From contig DATLDQ010000062.1 in NCBI GenBank assembly GCA_035525785.1, positions 1-64,000 on the forward strand: 64,000 nt of DNA, written 5' to 3'. The DNA is from CADEED01 sp035525785. GTDB taxonomy: Bacteria > Pseudomonadota > Gammaproteobacteria > Steroidobacterales > Steroidobacteraceae. The notes under the pieces were generated by a model. It did no database searches and was not told the origin of the DNA. It was given only the letters and a program-made list of their open reading frames with translations. Position numbers and translations under genes: made by a program. Of this stretch, positions 16,642 through 24,786 are shown in pieces (the stretch's first letter is position 1; every line of letters starts with the position of its first letter).

Positions 16642-17435
16642 GCATCCGCGCTCGCACACCACGATCGGGCCCGCCGCGATCCGGCCCGACCACCGAAGCG
16701 CGCCCGAAGCGCGGCGCGCTCATCCTCACCGTCGTCGCGGGAACCCTCGTGTTCCTGGCGGTGCTGGTGCTCTATCTACCGGCCAGCTGGTTCGCCGCGA
16801 GGCTCCCACCCGGCGTGCATTGCAACGAGCTCGGCGGCTCGGTGTGGCATGGCGAATGCCTGGGCCTCACGTTCGACGGCGGCAAGTACGGCGACGCTTC
16901 GTGGAACCTTTCGCCACTGCGCGCCCTCGCCGGTCGGCTCGAGGGTGACGTCGACGTGCGCGGCGCGGCGCTCACGGCGCGCGCCGATCTCGACATGGGC
17001 TTCGATGGTGCCGGCGTTCTCACCGCGGTCACTGCGCAGTTCCCGATGGATCCGGCCTTCGTGCGCCAATTCCCGCGTGACCAGCGCGGCCTGATCGTGG
17101 CGCAATTCGCTCGGCTGGCGCTGGATGCCGGCGGCCTGCCGCGCGAGCTCGATGGCTCCGTGGAGTTGCGCGACTTCCGCCAGCTCTCGCCCCGCCCGCT
17201 CGAGCTCGGCTCGTATCGTGTCGTGTTCAAGGACAACGTCGGCAAGCTCGACGACATCGGCGGTCCGTTCGGTGTCGACGGCAAGGTGACGTTCACGCCG
17301 CCCAACAACTACGTGGTGGAGGGTCTGATCTCCGGTCGCACGCCCGCAGCGCAGGGAATCGTGCGCGAGATCACCCTGAACGCGCCGCCCGACGCCTCGG
17401 GTCGCAATGAGTTCCGGTTCGAAAACTCTTTCTAG
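16638..17435 (+). CDS. gspN: Type II secretion protein GspN, probable CTG start
   Basis: GspN is an inner-membrane protein of some type II systems. Recognisable segments are PASWFAARLPPGV, LGGSVWHGECLGL and WNLSPLRALAGRLEGDVDVRG. The first conventional start is GTG 16749, but it cuts into the transmembrane helix, whose hydrophobic run begins about 10 codons earlier. No ATG, GTG or TTG occurs between 16638 and 16749. CTG 16638, in a CTGA overlap with the gspM stop, gives a basic cytoplasmic N-terminus and an intact anchor for a 265-residue protein. GspN is dispensable in several species. The family call is firm; the CTG start is inference. Confidence 0.8.
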   Translation: MSIRARTPRSGPPRSGPTTEARPKRGALILTVVAGTLVFLAVLVLYLPASWFAARLPPGVHCNELGGSVWHGECLGLTFDGGKYGDASWNLSPLRALAGRLEGDVDVRGAALTARADLDMGFDGAGVLTAVTAQFPMDPAFVRQFPRDQRGLIVAQFARLALDAGGLPRELDGSVELRDFRQLSPRPLELGSYRVVFKDNVGKLDDIGGPFGVDGKVTFTPPNNYVVEGLISGRTPAAQGIVREITLNAPPDASGRNEFRFENSF

Positions 17436-20400
17436 CTAGACTGGCACTTCGCGCCAGGCTCCGAGCAACGGGTAGTACAACCCCGCCCGCACCGGGTGCG
17501 GGCCGAGACCACGCGCGAAATGCGCGTAGCGCTGCAATTGTCCGCGGTAGCGTTTCACTTCCTCGTCGAGGAAATTCTCGACGTCGCCGCCTTCGTGCGG
17601 ACTGGTCTTGAAGTCGACCACCCAGCGCGTGCCCGCGTCGACGAAGGTGCGGTCGATGATCACGTTGACGATTTCCGAGCCACGCACTCCCGACAGCGCT
17701 AGCTCCGAGCTCGCCTCGGTGTGCGCCGGGTCGAACAACCATCGGCCACGCTGATCGCTCAGCGTCGCGGCGATCGCGCGCAGCGCCTGCTCGGCGCCTG
17801 CCTGCGCGCGCTCGGTTTCGACACCCAGCGCTTCGAGACGCGAAATGAGTCGCGGACGCCAGGCCGGTAGTTCGGCGAGCGAGGGCAAGCGCCCGCGACC
17901 GAATCTCTCGAGGGCTTCGTGCACCACCGTGCCCACGCGCCGCGCTGTTTGCCGCGCCCAGCTGAATTCGATGTCCTCTTCCTCGGGGCCGAGCGGCACC
18001 AGCTCGCCGCGCGCCAGCACGTCGGGGGGAGGTGCCGGGGACACGAACTGGCCCGGCAACCGCATCCGGGTCTGTGTCTTCGCGGGACCGATGTCATCCG
18101 ACGCGCCGTCCAGCACACCATCGATTGCGGTGAATGCCGCGACTCCGGCCTCGAGCGCCGGCCACAGATTGTCGAGCAGCGTGCCGCTGCCGGCGCGATA
18201 CACGGGCTCGCCGTCGACGTCCTTGGCGATCGGGTGCGCGAACAAGTGCAGCGACCGCTTGGCGCGGGTCAGCGCCACATAGGCGAGGCGCGTGCGCTCG
18301 GCACGCGCGCGTTCGCGATGGAGCAACGCGAGATAGCCATTGATCGCATCGTCGGATTCTTCGTCGGCGCCGCGATAGCGCACGGGCGCCATGAGCAGGT
18401 GGTCCGGCCCCTCCCCGCGCGGCAACTCCAGCCAGTTGAGCAGGCGTGAGTCGTCGCCGCGCCCGCGCCGGCCCACGCCAACGACGAACACGTGATCGAA
18501 TTCGAGGCCCTTGGCGCCGTGGATGGTCATGAGGGACACCGCGCCGGGCTGCGCCGGGTCCACGGCGTACAGGCGATCCATCACGGCGCCGAGATCGAGC
18601 GGGCGGCCGCGCAGGCGCTTGCGGTCTTCATCATCGAGCGCGGCGAGGAACCGGCGCGCCTGCAGGAGCTCGCCTTCGTGAGCGCAGGCCGACGCGCCAC
18701 CGAGCGCGAGCCAGGTGCGCTCCACGAGATGCGCGCGATTCTCGCGTTCACGTTCATGCCAGCCGCCTAGCAGCACCGGCCGCGCGCGCATCAGGCGCTG
18801 CGCGCCATCGGGAGTGAGCCCCGGTATGTTGGTCATGAGCGCGGAGGCGACCGTGCCCTCGCCGGCCGCGTCGCTGACCAGCGTGAGATCGGGGAGCATG
18901 AGCCCGACGAATGGCGCGCGCAGCACGGCGAGCCAGGCGACGCGGTCGAGTGGCGACTCGAGCGCGCGCACCAGCGCTTCGAGATCGCGCACCACGGCCA
19001 CGTCCGCGAGCGGCTCGAGGTTGACGCCGATGAACGGAATGCCGCGCGCGTGCAGACTGCCGCGCACGCCGCGCAGGTGCGGCCGGGCACCTGCCAGCAC
19101 GGCGATGGAATCATCTGGCCGCGAGCGGCGGATTTCCTCGATGAGCGCGGCGACGTGGTCGGCTTCCGCCTGCGGCCCGCAGTCTCCGCCCACGCGGTAC
19201 AGGCGCGAGTCGCCTTCCATGTCGGCTCGCCCCGCGACGCTTGCCAGGTGCGGCACCGCGCTGCGCCGCACGTCGTCCGCGTCCGGGAACACGCGCGCAA
19301 AGGTCTCGTTGCACCAGTGCACCAGCGTCGGCGCGGAGCGGAAATTGCGGCGCAACGTCAGCGACTCGAGCTTGAGCCCGGCCAGGCCCGCGGCCCGCAC
19401 CGTTGCGAACCGGCCGACTTCGGCATTGCGAAAGCCGTAGATGGACTGCATGGGATCGCCGACCAGGAACAGCGTGCGGCCATCGCCATCGCTCCAGTCC
19501 TGGGTGAGCGTGCGCAGCAGTTCGTACTGGTCGCGCGAGGTGTCCTGGAATTCGTCGATGAGGATGTGCCTGAGGTGCGTGCCGATGCGCTCGGCGAGCG
19601 GCGTCGGGCTGCTGTCCTGCGTAAGGGCCTGCCGCGCCGCGCCCGCGATCTCGGTGTGATCGCATTCGCCGTGCTGGTCGAACAACGTGCGCAAGGTCGC
19701 GGCGGCGTGCAGCAGCAGGCGCGACAGCGAGTCGAGCGCGTCGCGCGCGTCCGCCGGGATCAGCGGATCGGGCAGCATGGCGATCAGGGCCAGGGCCTTC
19801 ACCTGCGGTGCGTCGATGAGGCGCAGCCTCTCGAGCCAGTCGTCCCGGAGTACCTTGCCGACGCGGTCGCCGGTCGGGATGCCCTCGTTCTTCGTGAGCA
19901 TCTTGCGGGGCGTGCCCTTGTCGGTCAGCGCGAGCAGCGCGATGCCCCGCCACAGCGGCAGGTGCGTCACGAGCGGGCTGAGCGAGCCCGCGAGATGGCG
20001 CCACGCGGCAAGATCGGGCTGCGCCTTCGCGTCGACATGCTGCGCGGCGAAGCGCGCGAGCGCGCTCGCCTGCGTGATGAAGTCCGCGGAGAAGACGCTG
20101 GCGGCATGCGCCAGTTCCTCGCTGACGATCTCATGGAGGCTCTTTTCGATGCGCGGCACCAGCGGCTCGCCCGAAAGCTGTGGCAGGTTCGGCAGCCATT
20201 CGGCGCGCCGCGGCAACATGCCGGCGATCAGCCGCTCGAGGCGCATCCAGTTGTCGTCGAGACGCCGCAGGATACGCTCGAGGTCACGCCGCTGATCGGG
20301 ATCGCTCTCCGCCGCGCGCAGCGTCTCGCGCGCCGCGAGCGCGTACAGATCCGCCGGGTCGTCGGCGATGCCACGTCCGAAGCCGTTGCGCGAGGTGATG

Positions 20401-20804
20401 GGCAGCGCGTTGGCTAGGTAGCCGTTGAACGCGTCGATGGTCTGGATGCGCAGGCGGGCGGCGCTGTCTTCGATACCCCAGCCGCGGCGTTCCGCGTTGG
20501 CGCGTGCCGCGGCCGCGAGCTCCAGGGTCAGCGCCTCCGCCGGCGAGCGCGCGCCGATTCCGTGGTTCTCGCCTGCGACGGCGAGCGCCTTCTGCACGCG
20601 CTCGCGCATCTCGCCCGCGGCTTTGCGCGTGAACGTGATGGCCAGCACCTGTTCGGGCTGGTCCACCGAGGCCAGTAGTTTGAGATACCGCTGGGTCAGC
20701 ACCGTGGTCTTGCCCGACCCCGCCGGCGCCTGGACGATGAACGAGCGCCCGATGTCGAGCGCGCGCTCGCGCGCCGCCGCGTCCATGGCGGCGAGGTCAG
20801 TCAT
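17436..20804 (-). CDS. UvrD/AddA-type helicase-nuclease
   Basis: This 1122-residue superfamily 1 protein resembles AddA. It shows Walker A APAGSGKTT (26-34), TFTRKAAGEMRERV, the DEFQDTSRDQ Walker B block, VGDPMQSIYGFRNAEV, LRRNFRS, TIHGAKGLEFDHVFVVG and YVALTRAKRSLHLF. The C-terminus (about 1060-1066, VVDFKT) is a PD-(D/E)xK nuclease core. Such proteins unwind and resect DNA ends at double-strand breaks for RecA loading. The start at 20804 overlaps the stop of the partner gene by 8 nt. Its stop directly abuts the gspN stop with no gap. Confidence 0.9.
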   Translation of the reverse strand: MTDLAAMDAAARERALDIGRSFIVQAPAGSGKTTVLTQRYLKLLASVDQPEQVLAITFTRKAAGEMRERVQKALAVAGENHGIGARSPAEALTLELAAAARANAERRGWGIEDSAARLRIQTIDAFNGYLANALPITSRNGFGRGIADDPADLYALAARETLRAAESDPDQRRDLERILRRLDDNWMRLERLIAGMLPRRAEWLPNLPQLSGEPLVPRIEKSLHEIVSEELAHAASVFSADFITQASALARFAAQHVDAKAQPDLAAWRHLAGSLSPLVTHLPLWRGIALLALTDKGTPRKMLTKNEGIPTGDRVGKVLRDDWLERLRLIDAPQVKALALIAMLPDPLIPADARDALDSLSRLLLHAAATLRTLFDQHGECDHTEIAGAARQALTQDSSPTPLAERIGTHLRHILIDEFQDTSRDQYELLRTLTQDWSDGDGRTLFLVGDPMQSIYGFRNAEVGRFATVRAAGLAGLKLESLTLRRNFRSAPTLVHWCNETFARVFPDADDVRRSAVPHLASVAGRADMEGDSRLYRVGGDCGPQAEADHVAALIEEIRRSRPDDSIAVLAGARPHLRGVRGSLHARGIPFIGVNLEPLADVAVVRDLEALVRALESPLDRVAWLAVLRAPFVGLMLPDLTLVSDAAGEGTVASALMTNIPGLTPDGAQRLMRARPVLLGGWHERERENRAHLVERTWLALGGASACAHEGELLQARRFLAALDDEDRKRLRGRPLDLGAVMDRLYAVDPAQPGAVSLMTIHGAKGLEFDHVFVVGVGRRGRGDDSRLLNWLELPRGEGPDHLLMAPVRYRGADEESDDAINGYLALLHRERARAERTRLAYVALTRAKRSLHLFAHPIAKDVDGEPVYRAGSGTLLDNLWPALEAGVAAFTAIDGVLDGASDDIGPAKTQTRMRLPGQFVSPAPPPDVLARGELVPLGPEEEDIEFSWARQTARRVGTVVHEALERFGRGRLPSLAELPAWRPRLISRLEALGVETERAQAGAEQALRAIAATLSDQRGRWLFDPAHTEASSELALSGVRGSEIVNVIIDRTFVDAGTRWVVDFKTSPHEGGDVENFLDEEVKRYRGQLQRYAHFARGLGPHPVRAGLYYPLLGAWREVPV

Positions 20805-23460
20805 GACCCGCCTCCGGTTCGTCGCCCGCATCGACAGCCTCGAGCTCCACGCGCCGGCACAGCACGGTGAGATGGCAATTGCGGCACACGTCGGGCGCCG
20901 GCTGCACGGGAGCGAAGCCGGAGATGTAGTCGGTGGCGATGTGCGCGAGTCCCGCGAGCCATTGGTCGTACTCGGCGTGCCAGGCCTCCTGAATCTGATC
21001 GGCCGGCACCTTGGCCGGGTCCATGCCCGGCAGGCCCTTCACCCCCGGCAACAATCGCGACGTCGCCGCGCGTCCGCTGAACTTCGCGCGGCCATTGGCC
21101 AGGGTTACGTTGGCCAGCGCCTGCACGTTGCGGCCCAGTTCCGCGAGAAGATAGGTCAGCAGCTGCGGGTCCCGTACCGACGTGCCGTGCCAGCGGGGCG
21201 CGCGCGGTTCGCCGGACTTGTAATCGAGGATGGCGTATCCGCCGCCCTCGATGGCATCGATGCGGTCGATGCGGATATCGAATCGTCCATTGGCGATGCT
21301 GACCTCGCGCCGCGCCTCCAGCGCCACCACTTCGAAGGACGGTCGCGCCTGTTCGGCGAGCAGCAGCGTTTCGATGAGCCGCTCCAGCCGGTATTTCTCG
21401 CGTTCGACGGCCAGCCGCAGCTCCACCGGCACATATCCGCGGAACACCGACGCCACCGCCGCTTCCACGGAGTCCGAGATCAGAGGCCTGCGCAGCCCCT
21501 CGCTTTCCTTGAGGTGGAAGTGATCCTTGAGCTTGATCCATACCAGCTCGAGCGCCTTGTGCAGCAGCATGCCGCGCTCGCGCGCATCGAGACCGGGCGC
21601 CGGATCTTCGAGCTCCTCGGCGGCGAGGCGCACTTGCGCATAGGCGTGAAACCCGCATTCGGCCTGCAGCGCGAGCGGCGTCACGCCGCCGATCACGGTG
21701 CGGCTGGTGTCGATGAGCCTGCCCTGCACGTCTTCGAGGCTCTCGAGGGGAGTCTGCCGCAGGACGGCGGACAGAGAGCGCGCGCGCAACGGCGTTTCGG
21801 CGGTAGTTTGATGCTCGAGACGCGCGAGCAACGGCGAAATGGAGCGATGCGCCTCGCCTTCGAGCCGGGCCCACGAAACGGTGAGCTCATCCGTCGCGGC
21901 GCGCCAGTGCGCGAGCGACCGACGCGCGGCTGCGGTCTGCCCGAGCGCGCTGGCCCAGGGGATGCCGGCATCCACCTGCAACTTGAGAGGAATGAACACA
22001 TCAGGCCGCGGCGGCGGCGGCCACTGCGCGGAATCGAGCCCCGCCACCCAGATGGCGTCGTAGCGCACCACCGGGTCGTCGTGGGAGTCACTGAGCGTGA
22101 GCGGCGCGGCGACGCTCGCCGGGTCGAAGTTGCGCTCCGAGGCGAGGTCCGCGAGCGTCGCGACCGCATCGGTGGCGGTGCCACGCGGCAGCCAGGAGCC
22201 GAGCGCGGCGAATTCATCGAGCAAGGCGTGCCAGCGCGCCACGGCCTGTTGTTCATCGCTGCGCAGCGGGCGCGAGCCATGCCAGCCTAGCTGTCGCAGC
22301 GCCTGCAGGAGCCGCGGCGACCATTCGGCCGCGACGCGACGCTCACCCGAGAGGGTGTTCAGGGCCTGGCGCAGGCGCGCGCCGATGACGGCCGTGGCGG
22401 GAGCCGTGGGCGGGCGCTCGAGCTCGCGCGCCAGTTCCTCGCCCGTCACCTCGAGCAGGCGCCGCTGCCGCAGCAACTCTTCGACCGCGGCGCCCGCCAT
22501 GTGGTCGGAACCATCGAGGAACGGCAATCGCAGCCAATGAACGACTTCGTCGAACCGCAGGCGACCCGTCACGAGGCGCAGGCTCAGGAGCGCGTGCGCG
22601 ATGATCGGGAATTCCGCGAGCGGGCGTCCGCCTTCGATGGCGAATGTCGTGGATTGCGAGCGCGGCGCGGCACCCACCCACTCCGAAGGCGACAGTGTCT
22701 GCGAGAGGATGCGGTCATAGAGGCCGCGTCGCTGTCGCAACCGGGCATCGACGACCAGCAACCGCCGCGACGGATCCCGTTCGAGCTGGCGGCGGCACCA
22801 TGATGCGATGAGCTCGAGCTCATGGTCGTCATCGTCGGCGCACGCAATGCCCACCGGTGAACGTGCGGGGGCAGTCTCGATGATGCGCGCTTGCCAGCGG
22901 CGCAGCGCATCCTGCGAGGACGCGGCGAGATTCGCGGTGCCCGCGGCCAGCAACGCGTGCGATGGCGTGGCGGGCGCGGCGATCTCGCTCAACCACTCGC
23001 GCAGAGGTCGGCGTCCCTGCGCGCACAGCGCGTCGAGCCGCGACAGCGTCTCGAGCAACAATTCACCTTCGGGAGAGCCGCCCAGTACGCGCGGCGAGCG
23101 GCTGATGCGCCAGTCGGTCAGGGTTCGCGCTGCGTTCAGCAGCGCGCGCGCTTCGGGCGTGCCGCCGGCGTTTTCAGTGCCGCCGTGGCGGCGCCATTCG
23201 CGCAAGACTGCCCACTCCGCCCCCGGCGGCAGCAGCTGGTCCGGAAACTGCTTTTCGGCCCAGGCTTCCGCGATCGTTCGTTCGGCGAACTGCGTGAACG
23301 TGAGGACACGCGGGGTTTCCCATTGCGTGAGCCCGGCGTCGCGCTGCGCCTCGGCCCACGCTGCGCGCAGCGACGCCTGGCGCTGGGCGGTGGCGCAGAT
23401 CAACGTCGCGCCGCGCGCCAGCCCCTCGAGGATGGAATCCGGAAGTCTCTTCCCGTTCAA
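20797..23460 (-). CDS. AddB-like PD-(D/E)xK nuclease partner
   Basis: The 887-residue protein belongs to a family of about 900-residue probable DNA repair proteins found next to AddA-like helicases. The C-terminal nuclease core is YAILDYKSG (Asp746, Lys748). Cysteines at 859, 862 and 868 (CRNCHLTVLC) plus one in LQAECGFHAY before the nuclease domain match the iron-sulfur arrangement of AddB nucleases. The N-terminal helicase-like part lacks a clear Walker A. The start is TTG, 15 bases after the alaA stop. Together with the preceding entry it should form an end-resection complex. Confidence 0.85.
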   Translation of the reverse strand: MNGKRLPDSILEGLARGATLICATAQRQASLRAAWAEAQRDAGLTQWETPRVLTFTQFAERTIAEAWAEKQFPDQLLPPGAEWAVLREWRRHGGTENAGGTPEARALLNAARTLTDWRISRSPRVLGGSPEGELLLETLSRLDALCAQGRRPLREWLSEIAAPATPSHALLAAGTANLAASSQDALRRWQARIIETAPARSPVGIACADDDDHELELIASWCRRQLERDPSRRLLVVDARLRQRRGLYDRILSQTLSPSEWVGAAPRSQSTTFAIEGGRPLAEFPIIAHALLSLRLVTGRLRFDEVVHWLRLPFLDGSDHMAGAAVEELLRQRRLLEVTGEELARELERPPTAPATAVIGARLRQALNTLSGERRVAAEWSPRLLQALRQLGWHGSRPLRSDEQQAVARWHALLDEFAALGSWLPRGTATDAVATLADLASERNFDPASVAAPLTLSDSHDDPVVRYDAIWVAGLDSAQWPPPPRPDVFIPLKLQVDAGIPWASALGQTAAARRSLAHWRAATDELTVSWARLEGEAHRSISPLLARLEHQTTAETPLRARSLSAVLRQTPLESLEDVQGRLIDTSRTVIGGVTPLALQAECGFHAYAQVRLAAEELEDPAPGLDARERGMLLHKALELVWIKLKDHFHLKESEGLRRPLISDSVEAAVASVFRGYVPVELRLAVEREKYRLERLIETLLLAEQARPSFEVVALEARREVSIANGRFDIRIDRIDAIEGGGYAILDYKSGEPRAPRWHGTSVRDPQLLTYLLAELGRNVQALANVTLANGRAKFSGRAATSRLLPGVKGLPGMDPAKVPADQIQEAWHAEYDQWLAGLAHIATDYISGFAPVQPAPDVCRNCHLTVLCRRVELEAVDAGDEPEAGHD

Positions 23461-23475
23461 GAACTCAGTCGATGC

Positions 23476-24744
23476 CTACTTGAAGCGCGACTCGGCGTGT
23501 ACCACGCGCTGTGACGGAGTGCGGCTCGCGTAGGCCGCCAACAATTCATCGATGCGCGCGAACACCTTCTTGAGCAACGCCGCATCCGGCAGCAGCGTGG
23601 TGCGGAAATGGTCGCGATAGGGAACGTTGAAGCTCACGCCGGGTGCGAGCAGCACGTGCTTCTGCTCCAGCAGGTCGAGCGCGAAGGTCTGATCGTCGAA
23701 CTCCGGCAGCTCGGCGGTTTTCACGCGCACGAAAGCGTACATCGACCCCTTGGGCGCCTCGAGATGCAGGAAACGGCTCGCCGACGTGGCTTCGAGAATG
23801 GCGCGGCGTGATTCGTACAAGCGGCCGCCCGGCGCCAGCAGTTCCTTGATGCTCTGGTAGCCACCGAGCGCGGTCTGCACGGCCCATTGCGCCGGCACGT
23901 TCGAGCACAGGCGCAGAGACGACAGCAGCTCGAGCGCCGATAGATAGTCACCCGCGCCGCGCAGGTTGCCGGAGAACGCCGCCCAGCCCACGCGATAGCC
24001 GCATGCGCGGTAGATCTTCGACAGGCCGGACATGGTGCAGCAGACGGTGTCGCGGACCAGCGTGGCCATCGGGACGTGCTCGACGCCGTCGTAGGTCATC
24101 TGGTCGTAGATCTCGTCGCAGAACACGATGAGCTTTTTCGACTCGGCGAAGCGCGCGATGGCTTCGCAGGTCGCGCGCGGATACACGGCACCCGTGGGAT
24201 TGTTGGGATTGATGACGACGATGGCGCGAGTGCGGGCCGTCACCAGCTTCCCTATCTCTTCGGGGTCGGGAACGAAATCGTTTTCCGGACGACACGGGTA
24301 GTACACCGCCTTGCCGCCATTGAGCGTGACGGCCGCGGACCAGAGCGGGTAGTCAGGGCTCGGGATGAGCACCTCGTCCCCGTCGTTGAGCAGCGCGCGC
24401 AGGCACAGGTCTATCAACTCGCTCACGCCATTGCCGATGAACACTTCCTCGGCGCTCATGCCGGTGACGCCACGCATCTGCTGCTGCATGACCACCGCTT
24501 CACGTGCCGGGAAAATACCCTTCTGGTGGCAATACCCTTCTGCCACTGCCATGTTCTCGATCATGGCGAGTCGCATGGTCTCGGGCGTGCGGAAACCGAA
24601 TGCCCCCGGGTTGCCGATGTTCAGCGGCACGACCTCGTAGCCCTGGCGCTCCAGCTCCTGAGCTCGACGGGCGAGGCGTCCACGGATCTCGTACTTGACG
24701 TGGCGGAGGCCTTCACTCGGGCGAATCTGGGTTTCCTGGGACAT
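23476..24744 (-). CDS. alaA: Alanine aminotransferase (AlaA/YfbQ-like)
   Basis: This 422-residue fold-type I PLP aminotransferase closely resembles AlaA, which forms alanine from pyruvate and glutamate. Signature segments are NIGNPGAFGFRTPE, NGVSELIDL, the NPNNPTGAVY cofactor loop, DEIYDQMTYD and the PLP lysine in SGLSKIYRACGYRVGW. Length matches. It is the first of three minus-strand genes with the helicase-nuclease pair, which starts 15 bases downstream; no functional link is obvious. Confidence 0.9.
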   Translation of the reverse strand: MSQETQIRPSEGLRHVKYEIRGRLARRAQELERQGYEVVPLNIGNPGAFGFRTPETMRLAMIENMAVAEGYCHQKGIFPAREAVVMQQQMRGVTGMSAEEVFIGNGVSELIDLCLRALLNDGDEVLIPSPDYPLWSAAVTLNGGKAVYYPCRPENDFVPDPEEIGKLVTARTRAIVVINPNNPTGAVYPRATCEAIARFAESKKLIVFCDEIYDQMTYDGVEHVPMATLVRDTVCCTMSGLSKIYRACGYRVGWAAFSGNLRGAGDYLSALELLSSLRLCSNVPAQWAVQTALGGYQSIKELLAPGGRLYESRRAILEATSASRFLHLEAPKGSMYAFVRVKTAELPEFDDQTFALDLLEQKHVLLAPGVSFNVPYRDHFRTTLLPDAALLKKVFARIDELLAAYASRTPSQRVVHAESRFK

Positions 24745-24786
24745 GTCCGCGGGCGATGTGGAATGGGAAACCGAGAATAGCGCGAT

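Noticed and set aside
19050..20417. A 455-codon antisense frame in the helicase gene
   Set aside because: Same high-GC mirror effect; no domain signature, and the sense strand has all helicase motifs.
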